A stretch of 64,000 nucleotides of DNA, taken from contig CP012819.1 of NCBI GenBank assembly GCA_001936135.1, positions 1,893,501 through 1,957,500 on the forward strand. Reading direction: 5' to 3'. This DNA is from Saccharomycopsis fibuligera x Saccharomycopsis cf. fibuligera (lineage: Eukaryota; Ascomycota; Saccharomycetes; Ascoideales; Saccharomycopsidaceae). Under the pieces are notes generated by a model, which was not told the origin of the DNA, ran no database searches, and saw only the letters and a list, made by a program, of their open reading frames with translations. Of this stretch, positions 32,624-43,590 are shown piece after piece. Each line of letters begins with the position of its first letter. Position 1 is the first letter of the stretch. The translations under genes were made by a program, and so were the position numbers.

Positions 32624-35600
32624 ATGGTTGACATTTCAGTGAACGTCAAGAAGGCCACTTCCATTGACGAGAGTGCGCCTAAGCGAAAGCACGTCAGAGC
32701 ATGTATTGTTTACACTTGGGACCACAGAGATTCTAGAGCGTTTTGGCAATCGTTGAAGGTCACTCCTATTCAAAACGATGAGGTCCAGGTGTTCAAAGCG
32801 TTGATTCTTATTCATAAAGTCTTACAAGAGGGTCACCAAGTGACTTTGAGGGATGCCCAAAGAAACAGAGACTATATCGATAGCTTGGGTAAAGTGTTTA
32901 TGGGAGATGGCTATAAGCGGTACGGAACATTGATCAGAGAATATGATCAATTCTTGCTCAGAAAGTTGTCATTTCATAGAAAGTACAAGGAATTCAATGG
33001 AACCTTTGAATACGAAGAATATGTTTCTTTGAAAACTGTCTCTGATCCTAATGAAGGGTACGAAGCTATTCTCGATTTGATGTCGTTGCAGGACGCAATT
33101 GACGACTTGCAAAGAGTCATTTTCGCTAGCGTCTCTCATGACAGAGGCTCCGAATGCAAAATTGCTGCTTTGGTTCCTTTGGTTACCGAGTCCTATGGGA
33201 TTTATAAATTTATCACCTCCATGTTGAGAGCCATGCACCAGACCACTAATTCTGATGATGCTTTGGAACCGTTAAGAGAAAGATACAATTCGCAACATGC
33301 AAGATTGTACGAGTTTTACGCAGACTGCTCCTCCATTCGTTACTTGACCTCGTTGATCAACATCCCAAAATTGAGTATCGAGCCACCTGATTTATTCGTC
33401 GATGAAGAAAATGGGACTCGTAGACCTCAATCATCTCCACCAGCGCAACAGCTACAAAAAGAACCATCGCCTCCACCAGCACCTCCAAAGCAACCTAGTC
33501 CTGAACCACCATCATTAGTGGGGCAGCCAACGGGCGTTGACTTTTGGAAATCTCAACAAGAAAGCTCAGAGCAAGAACAAGAAAGATTGGCTCGTGAACG
33601 TCAAGCTCAAATCCTTGCACAACAACAAGAAGAAGCACGTCAAAAGGCACTTTTTGAGCAACAGCAAAGAGCCCAACTTGAACAACAGCAAAGAGCCCAG
33701 GAACAATTGATGCAGCAACAGTTTCAGCAACAAGCTCAGGGAAGAGTCGCTGAACTTGAAAGAGATTTGTTAGCTTATAAGGGCCAATATGATCAAGATC
33801 AATTATTATTGCTTCAATATGACCAAAGAGTAAAAGTTTTGGAACAGGATGTTTTGAATGCTAACCAAGCGGCTGCTCAACAAATTGCGTCCAAGGATGA
33901 GCTGATTAGAAGTTTGCAAGAGCAAATCAATTTATGGAAAAATAAATACGAATCATTGGCTAAGTTGTATAGTCAACTAAGACAAGAACATTTGAATTTG
34001 CTAAACAGATTTAAGAAATTGCAGCAGAAGGCAGCTTCCGCTCAAGAGGCTATTGATAAAAGAGAAAAATTAGAAAGAGACATGAAAGCCAAAAATATTG
34101 AGTTAGCTGATTTGATTCGTGAACGCGACAGGGCTAGACTAGATCTTGATAAGCTAAGAGGTAGCAAAGATAACCAAATTGAAAAACTAGAGTTGGAAAT
34201 TAGAGTGTTGTCTGACAAATTGGACAATTCTGAAAAAAACCAATCATCAAACTTGACATCAATTTTTGCTGCTCATAAGAGAGAAATTGACGATTTGCAA
34301 CAAAAATTGAATGACAGAGAATCACACTTGAGATCATTGTCTCCAGAGAGTCATGAAGAGTTGAATGAAAAGCTACGTGAAAAGGAAGAAGAGATTGAAA
34401 TCTTGCAACAAACTATGGATGAAGCTTTGAAACAATTAGCAGAAACTAAACAAGTCGATGATGCAGCATTAGATGAACAAATTGATCAAGTGTTACTCTC
34501 TCATTTGAAGAAATTAATTCATATTGTTGATTCAGTTTTGCAAAGTGGTATTGCTAGAGTACAGGATAGTTTATTTGAGCTTGACTCGCCAATGCAAGCG
34601 GGAAACCAGAATTCTTCTCCAGCTTACTTATTATCAATAACGGAAAAAGCTGGCACTTTGGCAAATGAGTTTGCTACTGCGTTCAATAACTTCATCGCTG
34701 ATGGCCCAAACGGTGACCATGCTGCTATTATTCAAACAGTCTCTGGTTTTACTACATCTATAGCTGATGTGGTTTTGAATTCCAAAGGTATTACTAGACT
34801 CTCAAAAGATGGTCTGTTAGGTGACTCCATTATTTCATCAGCTAGGTTGATTGCTGATACATCAGTTGACTTTTTGGAAGACCTCATGTCTCATAATTTA
34901 GAGGGCTTATCTGATGAAAGCAAAACGGATAAAGTTATCAACGGAGTATTTGAAGTTCATGAAAGATTACAAGAATTGTCTACATTGGCGGAAAAATTGG
35001 CACCTAAGTTGAATTTGAGCGGTGATTTGGAAGAGTTGGTGGATAATGAAATGAGTGCTGCTGCTGAAGCCATCAAGGCTGCAAATTTGCATTTGAACTC
35101 TTTATTAAGTGGTAAAGATATTAGTTTGGATCCAGTTAATGCTGAAGTCAACAAGGCTATTCTTGCTGCTGCAATCGCTGTGACAAATGCAATTGCTTTA
35201 TTGATCGCTGCTGCTACGGAGACCCAAAAGGAAATTGTAGCTAATGGCAAAGGTTCAAGCACCAAGGCAGCATTTTACAAAAAGCACAACAAGTGGACCG
35301 AAGGGTTAATATCTGCTGCTAAATCAGTGGCTTCGTCAACTAATATCTTGATAACTACGGCTGATGGGGTTCTCAGCAACAAGAACTCTCACGAAGAATT
35401 GATTGTGGCATCGAATGAAGTTGCCGCATCAACGGTGCAATTAGTCGCCGCTGCAAGAGTTAAAGCTACAGTGATGTCAAAAACTCAGGATAAATTAGAA
35501 GATGCTAGCAAAAAGGTCACATTTGCTTGTAAATCTTTGGTTAACCAGGTGCAAGGTTTAATTGCTAAATCTAACCAGTTAGAAGACGATGTTGATTTCT

Positions 35601-35749
35601 CCAAGTTGAGTATTCATGAAAATAGAACTGCGGAAATGGAACAACAGGTTTCGATTCTTAAGCTTGAAAATGCGTTGAATGCTGCTAGAAAAAGATTGGG
35701 TGAAATTAGAAAATACAGCTATATTGATGATAGTAGCGATGAAGAGTGA
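32624..35749 (+). CDS. SLA2: SLA2 orthologue, endocytic clathrin/actin adaptor (1041 aa)
   Basis: Sla2 (HIP1R family) couples plasma-membrane PI(4,5)P2 and clathrin to actin at endocytic patches. The ANTH domain fills about residues 1-270 (PKRKHVRACIVYTWDH, GTFEYEEYVSL, ESYGIYKFITSMLRAMH). It is followed by a Pro/Gln-rich linker, then a long coiled coil (about 310-640) with KYESLAKLYSQLRQEHLNLL. The C-terminal THATCH/I-LWEQ actin-binding module has KWTEGLISAAKSVA near residue 890 and ends in AEMEQQVSILKLENAL...RKRLGEIRKYSY. Length and domain order match the family. CTG codons are very rare; one at codon 427 aligns with Gln rather than Leu in the S. cerevisiae protein as I recall it. SLA2 flanks MAT in many yeasts. 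Its 3' end faces MATa1 with only 172 bases between stop codons. Confidence 0.97.
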   Translation: MVDISVNVKKATSIDESAPKRKHVRACIVYTWDHRDSRAFWQSLKVTPIQNDEVQVFKALILIHKVLQEGHQVTLRDAQRNRDYIDSLGKVFMGDGYKRYGTLIREYDQFLLRKLSFHRKYKEFNGTFEYEEYVSLKTVSDPNEGYEAILDLMSLQDAIDDLQRVIFASVSHDRGSECKIAALVPLVTESYGIYKFITSMLRAMHQTTNSDDALEPLRERYNSQHARLYEFYADCSSIRYLTSLINIPKLSIEPPDLFVDEENGTRRPQSSPPAQQLQKEPSPPPAPPKQPSPEPPSLVGQPTGVDFWKSQQESSEQEQERLARERQAQILAQQQEEARQKALFEQQQRAQLEQQQRAQEQLMQQQFQQQAQGRVAELERDLLAYKGQYDQDQLLLLQYDQRVKVLEQDVLNANQAAAQQIASKDELIRSLQEQINLWKNKYESLAKLYSQLRQEHLNLLNRFKKLQQKAASAQEAIDKREKLERDMKAKNIELADLIRERDRARLDLDKLRGSKDNQIEKLELEIRVLSDKLDNSEKNQSSNLTSIFAAHKREIDDLQQKLNDRESHLRSLSPESHEELNEKLREKEEEIEILQQTMDEALKQLAETKQVDDAALDEQIDQVLLSHLKKLIHIVDSVLQSGIARVQDSLFELDSPMQAGNQNSSPAYLLSITEKAGTLANEFATAFNNFIADGPNGDHAAIIQTVSGFTTSIADVVLNSKGITRLSKDGLLGDSIISSARLIADTSVDFLEDLMSHNLEGLSDESKTDKVINGVFEVHERLQELSTLAEKLAPKLNLSGDLEELVDNEMSAAAEAIKAANLHLNSLLSGKDISLDPVNAEVNKAILAAAIAVTNAIALLIAAATETQKEIVANGKGSSTKAAFYKKHNKWTEGLISAAKSVASSTNILITTADGVLSNKNSHEELIVASNEVAASTVQLVAAARVKATVMSKTQDKLEDASKKVTFACKSLVNQVQGLIAKSNQLEDDVDFSKLSIHENRTAEMEQQVSILKLENALNAARKRLGEIRKYSYIDDSSDEE

Positions 35750-35921
35750 CCAATAAAAAGATGATTGCGCATACATAGCAAGTGAAGTTCGAATAAACGA
35801 AAAGTTAAGCTTAAGAGAATATAAAATAAAATAAAAAAGTGTTCCCATTAGGAAGTAAACAAATAGTAAGTAAAATACACACATGAGCCCCAGTAGATTC
35901 ATTGACACAAATCACCAGTAA

Positions 35922-36748
35922 CTATGCACTGATACAACTGTAACGTTTTGATCTTGCACGCTTATTGGTAAACTAAGTTGAGTGTTAGTATACAATTCTG
36001 GCATCCCGTGCATTTATTAATATAAAATTTAAATACTCACCCATATTCTAACTTGTTTAGGACTGAGGCCACATTGTGTTGCTATGAATGTTCTCTCCTT
36101 TGAATTAGGTCTTTGTCTATAATCAAAGATGGAATCTAATAGCGTGGTAACATTTGTGTAATATCTGGTTCTGCCTTTGCCACCAGAACTGGGCTTTCCA
36201 GCACAATCTGTCACGTCCAATCCCTGAGCAATCAAGTATCCTTTTAACGCAGTAACACCCTCTTCACGATTGCGGTTTATCTGTAATGTTAAAAGGTCCT
36301 TTGCTAACTCGTTCTCGAATCTTTTATATATTGAGTGAATGTTAACTTTTGACCACGGATGTGCAATAATTTTGTGACAAATCTAAAAAGAGAAAATACA
36401 TGTTAATAAACTGCTGCTATGGAGGAAGAGTAGTAACAAAGGAATAAATGCTAATGGAGCTTAATGTTTTTAAATAGTACATACTAAAACAGTCTTGTGA
36501 AACGATTTTTGGTAGGAAATACACAAACTTTTCAGTATATCTTTTAATTCAGGTGGGATAATCTTGCTTTCGGCTAAATTAAAATTTTCTAAAGAGATCC
36601 CATTTAACTGGAAAGATGTGCTGTTATCCTCAGAAGTATTGTTTCTAGGCTTCAACTCATATTGGATTAACCCAGAGAGAGCCTCAGCAGAAGCTTTTAA
36701 ATGATGAGTTATTTCTGCCGCGTCTTGTACGGAAAGCCCTTGTAGCAT
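35922..36748 (-). CDS. MATa1: MATa1 homeodomain regulator, three exons (218 aa)
   Basis: Exons are 36748-36485, 36382-36041 and 35972-35922. Intron 1 (102 nt) starts GTATGT and ends TTTTTAG. Intron 2 (68 nt) starts GTGAGT and has a TACTAAC branch point before CTTAG. All junctions keep frame and lead to a clean TAG. The homeodomain (about residues 159-211) ends in LSPKQVRIW, joined by splicing to FTNKRARSK, giving the WFxNxR helix-3 signature (W202, F203, N205, R207). Budding-yeast MATa1 proteins have WFINKR here and also carry small introns. With alpha2, a1 represses haploid-specific genes in a/alpha cells. The third exon codes for only 16 residues. The gene is convergent with SLA2. It is not annotatable from single reading frames, because the homeodomain is split. 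Confidence 0.93.
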
Positions 36749-38368
36749 TAGTAGTTTTTTTATAGAGTAAAAAAAAAAAAAAAAAAAAAAAAGAAGATTT
36801 AAAAAATAAATGGCTAAAATGAATATAGAAGACAGAAATTATTTGAGGAAATGAAAATTTATTTAAAAGCAACTGTTGATGTATATATAATTGTTTCCCT
36901 GACTAGCCTCTTTGAAAACAATGTGTCAATTTGTCAATTCGAATTCGAGACCTACATAAAACGAAAACAAAAACTATACGTAGCAGCAATACTAACCTTT
37001 CATACCGCTGCTTCCTACGATTTATTACAGCTAATTTGAATACCTTCCCATGTCAACATCGAAACCAAAACCCGTAAAGTATGAATCGGAAAAAGCAATT
37101 TTGAATTCGAAAGCACCGCAACTTCATACTACAGTGGCAAAACAAACTTAAGAGTTTTGAGTAGGTGGAAAGCCAAATGCCTCAGTATATGGTTTATAAA
37201 TTTGCCCAACAATAGGCAATTACACATGTGTACATTTCGAAAGCCTGTTAGGCATATAGGTTATATGAACCTTATGTTACTATTTTTATAGCTGCACCAC
37301 AGAACTTGGTGCCAGATTGTGCCTCCCATAATATTTTTTCCTTGTCTTGAGCCAGCCTCTATTCAAAAACCTAAATAGTTTTATGTTTTTTTACTGAGCA
37401 TGATGATCGGATTATTAGCTAAAATCTGTCAATGATTAATATATATATCACATATATGTATCACACGTCTACCGAACAAAAATCCAGTCTTTTTTTCGGT
37501 CCTCATGGCGGCCTCCTCATGCACCTACCTGCCACCGCACCAACCACTTGCCGCAGAAAATTCTTAGGACTTGCGGTAACAGGTGCCTTCCTCGGTCAAC
37601 ATCTCCGACCGGCGGTTGCTTCGCCTAGGCCAGCATCCGTTTCATTTTTCTCGTCGACTTATCACAAAATTCAAAGTTTTGCAAGTTTTTGGCATGCTTT
37701 ATGATTAATAAACCGTGTACGGCACTATTTTTATACCTGCCATAATGATGTATCAATACTTTTCAAAGACACAACTAAACATGTTCAGAATTTAGCTTTT
37801 CATTATTACCATTGAGTGGCTTCCCTGTTTAGTTTTGTCTGCATTAATTTTTTCCTGTAGATTGCTTATTGAAGCAGGCACTTGGGGACGTTTAACGTAT
37901 CACTTGCGATCAGAAAATCAACATTGCCAGCTTCATTTGAAAGCATAGTTCTCTAGGGGCATCTGTATTGGTATTAGTCACTTTCCTTAACTAGTCAACA
38001 ATTCTTACAATGTAATGTCATTTTTGATAATACAAATAGAGTTATGTGGGCAAATGAGCTTGTATCTTGGATGGCTGTGATGAAAATAGTTACAATTTGT
38101 TGTGCAAAACATTACAGTTCTCTACTGAGCATCCCAGAAAACTAAACAAGGTCTACTACTGTGCTTTTCTGTAAGTTGTAGAACTATAGGCCTTGAAATA
38201 CTAGTTAACTTTATTGTGCCTGCTGAAGTTACATTGTGTTTTAAAGGCCAGAGTTTGTAGCGTATGGGTACTAACAGTTATTTGTATGCAATCTATATTC
38301 CAAGTCTCAAAGATCTGAAAATTACTTTATTTAGTAGAAAATAAATTGCATTAATCATTTTGAATTAA

Positions 38369-38626
38369 CATTTCGTTTTTCAGTTTCAGGGTCTTTCCTC
38401 ATCATCGAAAAATCCAAGCTTTGTTTTCACCAATGATTTGAATGTAGGGAGAAAAAAGAATGACCAAGGATTTTACAAGATCTACACCAGCACGTACGAC
38501 AAGCCAATATGCACCACTGAGATACATCATTATAATGCCCGCAAAAATGTTGCACACCTCAACACATTGTTGATAGCTAGTAACTATCTATTCACATATG
38601 CTTTTTGTTTGCGGGATTTGGTATAG
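38369..38626 (+). other. Open frame of unknown meaning (85 codons), possible relic
   Basis: The frame has no ATG. It codes for a balanced, non-repetitive sequence (for example KKNDQGFYKIYTSTYDK) inside otherwise AT-rich DNA. A run of T followed by CAGTTTCAG at its left edge could be an intron 3' end. I do not recognise the family. It may be a decayed gene fragment or chance. Confidence 0.2.
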
Positions 38627-41340
38627 AAGACTCGAAAAAGGTAACAGAAAAGGCCACTGGACCATAAAGAGTTCTGGAAAAAAAACTGTTTTTTTGGAAA
38701 GACATCTTGTAAAAAACCAAAAATAAACCTATTTGCTACAAGATTTGTTGGCAACAAAACTCACAGTAAGCCTAACCCTATTCACGCAAAAAAATTAGAT
38801 TTTTATGGGCTTCCATATTTTTACAGGATATTAATCAACCCTTGAAAAACTCTAGTAATAGAAATTGCGAGGGTTATTGTCTAACTGATCACAGGCAAAA
38901 GAATAAAAAGTAAAAAGACCTACCAGTGATTTGCTCTTTTTCTTTGAGAGTGAAAGTATATATGAAGAAACAAAGATTTATTAAAGGTTAAGCTATAAGG
39001 AAATGCCTAATCGCCCCCAAACAGGTTAACAGAGAAGCTAGTAGATACATAAGGTATAGTTGAATAAGTTTCTATATTGATAGTTATGTTCCTTCAGTAA
39101 GAATATTTGTATGAAAAGAACATATAATGATAATATTATACCTAATCCAACTTACATTGCTGTATGACTTATAGGCGGTTCAAGCGATAATTTACTAACT
39201 AAATACAACTAGATAGAAAACATTGATAAAGCTCGGTTAAATGTCGTTGTAAAGTAATAGCCAAAACTCTCCTAAAATGGAAGTCATGGGAGTGACCTTT
39301 CGAGGGCCAAGGATCCCGACTCCCGAAAGGGGAAATCACATTGGGATAGCAGAAAGAGAACTAGATGGGTTACTTGAAGGTTTGTGTTACAAACATTGAT
39401 ATATATAAGTAATCCCAAAGAAGTGACGGATATTATATTGAACCTGATAAAATTGCAAAAAATTTGGCTATTGATACTGCAAATGTGAATATAAATGAGA
39501 GAATACTCTAGTAAGCTATTTAAAAGGAAAGCCGGAATTGATTTTTTGAATAGGAAACTGGTTTATAAGCTCAACATAACTATTTTTTTCATTTAAACAA
39601 ATCATTAGTAATTGAAATCGTTTATTATTAGTTTAGTGTAAATTATCTCATTATCATTTCAAGTCACCATATCTATGGATAACGAGATTATGTCTAAATC
39701 ATTTTTAACAATAGAACCTATTACTGTGGCTTTACCTTTTTTTTAGTAGATCATTTGGAGCTGAAATTATACCGGATAAAATTAATTTTAAGCTAAACTA
39801 TGAATCTTGGCTCATGTTATTTTGTGTAGTGGCTCTTTTGCACTTAAAGGGATTATACTAAAATGACAGAATTATTCTTATAAGGGTTTATGTACATGAA
39901 TTCATTTATTTTATATGAGGTTTTAATATTTGTACTTTACAAAATTTTGGAGATTGATATACAGTATATATTAATGTTAAAGATGTAATAAGAGCGCATC
40001 CTTATATAGTTGAAAAAATTTAGTTTGGTTGGTATTATATAACTAATAAAAAATCAATAAGTTACAATATAATTATACAAAATATGAGGGAAACTCAAGG
40101 GTCCTCTTTTTTATAAAGTTTTCTTTTTGGAAAAACTGGTAATATTGAAAAAGAATATTCATAAAAAGTATATAGAGGACAATCGTCGAGCTGACTCATG
40201 AACTTTTCTTAAAAAGTTTATACAATTATTTAATAAAAAAAACTATTTATATGTATATATCGATATGAAGTAAAAATTTAGAGAAAATTGATTTTTTATA
40301 AATATATGAAAGATAGATATCTACGAAACTATGGCAAGATTTTCGAGTACCAATCCTGTAATACGTTAACGGAAAGATAAGATAGAGGAGCTAGTTTTAG
40401 CACACTGTTTTGGGTGTAGCGTTATGTTTTTTTAACAGCTATAAGAGATATTGTCTAAAACTAAATATTAATCAAGCTCAGATATGAATCACTATCTGCA
40501 AATGAAACTTTTAGAGAGGACAAAAACATTTTGAAGTTGCTCATTACTCAAAAGCAAAAGTTTGAGGGCATTTTTCTTCAATGCACTAAGAATCGAGCAA
40601 AATATTTTTCGCTGTCCCCTTTTGCTTTTCTACATCCGTAATGACTCTTCAGAAACGACAAAATATATGTGCCCACTTTTATCTATGATAAAAACAGTAT
40701 TTTTGTTGTTCTACTAGAGAAAAGTGTTTTATTGTTGGAAAAAAAAAATTTATTATTACCGCAGTATATTCAGTAATTGTTACTTTTACTGTTGACCTTT
40801 TTCAAAAGAGAAGAAATTAAACAATAGCAGAATCAGTGTTCTTTTAAATTTTTCCAGGTGAACAATGTTGTATTTTTTATCTGGAGAACTAGACACATAT
40901 GATCATAGCGTTGTTATAATTCTACGTTAATCTGTGTAAAAGCCATGTTAATGCAAGATACTAATCACACCGTATCTGCAGAACTATAATTATAGCCCTT
41001 TTTCAATCATGAAATAAATAAATACCATTGAAAAGCCTTCGGTATTTGTCTGGTACACAATTCTATCAAACTAAACCTCCATTGAATCCTACCATCAATT
41101 TTTTAAACAATCAAAAGATTGCACAAAACGCAAATATAGCTGCACAGTAACTGGCAAAGCGTTATTACAACCTGAGAAACCTAAGGGCTTGAATCTAATT
41201 AATTAGTAGTTAGTTGCAACTTTATTTTCAAAACATTTCTCCAATAACATCTCAAGACGTTTAATCTGTCCTTAAAAATATGGTTGAAAAAATTGTCGTT
41301 AACAACTATAGTGTAGCTAAGAAATCATAAAAGGTTATTT

Positions 41341-41556
41341 GGGGCATTTGACAATAATGGGTGATATTGATTTCCAGTTACAGTAATAATATTGTACATT
41401 ATCTTTCCTTTTGGGGCATTTGACAATAATGAATGATATTGATTTCCGGTTGCAGTAATAATATTGTACATTATCTTTCCTTTTGGGGCATTTGACAATA
41501 ATGAGTGATATTGATTTCCAGTTGCAGTAATAATATTGTACTTTATCTTAACTTTT
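41341..41556. repeat. Three tandem copies of a 72 bp repeat in the MAT locus
   Basis: Copies start at 41341, 41413 and 41485, each opening with GGGGCATTTGACAATAATG. They differ at only a few positions, and a fourth partial copy (TTTTGGGG) begins at 41553. The array lies about 620 bases upstream of the MATa2 start. Confidence 0.95.
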
Positions 41557-42180
41557 GGGGCTATTTTATATGTTTGCTTTAGTAGCAGTCTAATATTGTC
41601 ATAAGCAGGTTGGGTATATTACGGCAAAACTTCGAAAATAGTTAAGAAGTAAACTTTAAAAGTTTAGCAAATCTTTGATAGTAATTACATTAATTACGGG
41701 TGCCTACAGGAGTAACTGTAAAGTAAGGAAATTTGAACAATTTAGCTAAGCAAAAAATTAGTAGTTATTAGGTAAATGTGTGATACACATACAGAACTCC
41801 CCCCTTTAGAGAGTGTAATATGCATTAGTTGCTTAACTTGCCTAAAACCTTTTGAGTAAACTGATGATAGCCACATTAATTAAAAGCTAAACTATAAAAA
41901 AAAAGTTTAATAAGAAAATGACATGAGAAATAAAGGAAAAGTGCTTTAGGAGTAAAAAAAAAACTGCAATAACCTGCTTTCTACAGAATATCTTATTTCG
42001 TATTGAAGAGTTTATCGTTTTGCTTCCAGATCACATATAAAATATGTTCTTAATTGGGGCACTTTAAAGCTTCACAACTGTCAACATATAAAGATGATGC
42101 TCTTGTTTCTGTTATTTCACCTTTTTTTGCTGTTGGTTTTAGATTTTAATAACCAAGATTCAAAAACAAAAATTTAAATA

Positions 42181-43461
42181 ATGAGTAACGAAACTGAATT
42201 ATATTCAACGACCTTCAGATTACCAAAGAAAATTAAAAACAAAACCTCCAAGGCTATTTTCTCCAACAGCCAATTTTTATCAGCAAAATATAGACCACAA
42301 AAGAAAGTCAGTTATGAAACCTTTAAAATAATTACTTGCACTGCTCAAACAATTAATTCAACAACAGTCCTGCTGTTGAGTTCTGACGACCTTTTTGCTG
42401 CTCAAAATTATCGTCCGAGAAATAAATTTATAATTGCACGATGCGTAATTAGTAAATTATTGAAGAATGAAGGTGGCCTTTCAAACAATGACATTTCAAA
42501 AATTGTTTCGCACGTATGGTCGTGTGCTACAAAAACATTCAAACAATACTTTGAGTTTCTTGCATTTTTTGAAAACCAATGGTATGAAATGAACTGTCAA
42601 AATGACCCACTCAAAATGGAAATAAAAAAAAACAATGGTCAGAGTAATAAAATGATTAACATTAAATTACCATTCAAGCATGAGGCCATCAGTGACATTG
42701 ACAGTAACAAGCTCTCGGAAGCCTCAAAATTTGACTTATTATTGGCAAGCGAGTACCTCCGCATTTGTGCTTCGTCGTTTGATCTAGAATCCACAAGCTC
42801 TAATTCCCGACCTATGCAAACAGGCCAAAGTGAAAACAATACATCTGACAGAAAACTGTCAAAAAAATTGAAAGCAGCTCTTCATAGAATAGGAAAGCCA
42901 GTTAAAAAAAGCAGCAGTAGCATGAAGCAAAGCCAAAACAAAAAGAAAACACAATATATTCCATACATGGCTAAATTTAAAAGCTTTGAGAAACCGAAGG
43001 TAAAAGGGAAAAAAGAAGCTCGTCTAGCCCAAAAACCTCAAGCCGACTTGAAAGTTGAGCAAAGCATGATTTGTGGTCCACACAATGCAAGTGCAAATTT
43101 ACAGTTTTACGAGGCTACCAACAATTATGCAGCCCCATCGAAGAACGTTTCTGTGTTGGCCGACAATACAAGTGCCTGCGAAACTAGTGTTGATTTCCAC
43201 AATAAGCACACATTTCTGGTATTTGATTCACCAGAAATTAGCGGATACTCATCAGACTATTTACCGGTCCTTGAAACCGGTACTCCCAATTATTCAAGCA
43301 ACTCTATGCACAATTTTACGGACTACCAAGCACAGGAAGGCCGCTGGCTCCGTGACACAAATTTGGAAACCTTGGATATGAGCGCCTTGAATTTTGTGCC
43401 TACAATTGACGCCCTTTCACCATTGGAGGATTCTAATTGGGACAGTTTATACCAAGCATAA
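42181..43461 (+). CDS. MATa2: MATa2 HMG-box mating regulator (426 aa)
   Basis: The HMG box lies at about residues 76-145, with YRPRNKFIIARCVIS, then LSNNDISKIVSHVWSCATK, then YFEFLAFFENQWY. This is the RPxNxF...LSNxxISKxxxxxW pattern of fungal mating-type HMG (MATA_HMG) proteins. In yeasts that keep it, a2 activates a-specific genes. The protein is much longer than typical yeast a2. It has a basic, Lys-rich middle (about residues 225-295, for example KKLKAALHRIGKPVKK) and a Ser/Asn-rich, acidic C-terminus that could be an activation region. The start is the ATG at 42181 in an A-rich context (aaataATG). An alternative is another fungal MATA_HMG factor such as a Rfx/Ste11-type regulator, but the position between a1 and the alpha genes supports MATa2. 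Confidence 0.88.
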   Translation: MSNETELYSTTFRLPKKIKNKTSKAIFSNSQFLSAKYRPQKKVSYETFKIITCTAQTINSTTVLLLSSDDLFAAQNYRPRNKFIIARCVISKLLKNEGGLSNNDISKIVSHVWSCATKTFKQYFEFLAFFENQWYEMNCQNDPLKMEIKKNNGQSNKMINIKLPFKHEAISDIDSNKLSEASKFDLLLASEYLRICASSFDLESTSSNSRPMQTGQSENNTSDRKLSKKLKAALHRIGKPVKKSSSSMKQSQNKKKTQYIPYMAKFKSFEKPKVKGKKEARLAQKPQADLKVEQSMICGPHNASANLQFYEATNNYAAPSKNVSVLADNTSACETSVDFHNKHTFLVFDSPEISGYSSDYLPVLETGTPNYSSNSMHNFTDYQAQEGRWLRDTNLETLDMSALNFVPTIDALSPLEDSNWDSLYQA

Positions 43462-43553
43462 CATAATTTGTTTTCCCTCGAGGTTAAAAGGTTGTGTTTT
43501 TTTTATTTATTTATTTATTTTCTTTTTCTTTTTGTTTGGTCTTTGTTCTTGCT

Positions 43554-43590
<37 letters not shown>

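Larger units (their letters stand above)
36749..42180. other. AT-rich gene-free region between MATa1 and MATa2 (5.4 kb)
   Basis: This holds the divergent promoters of MATa1 and MATa2. Most of it is very AT-rich with only tiny frames. Exceptions are a GC-rich island at about 37495-37625, an open frame at 38369-38626, a GC-rich structured patch at 39288-39330 and a 3 x 72 bp tandem repeat at 41341-41556. No gene is supported. Possible content includes silencing or recombination elements, but nothing in the sequence proves this. Confidence 0.6.
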
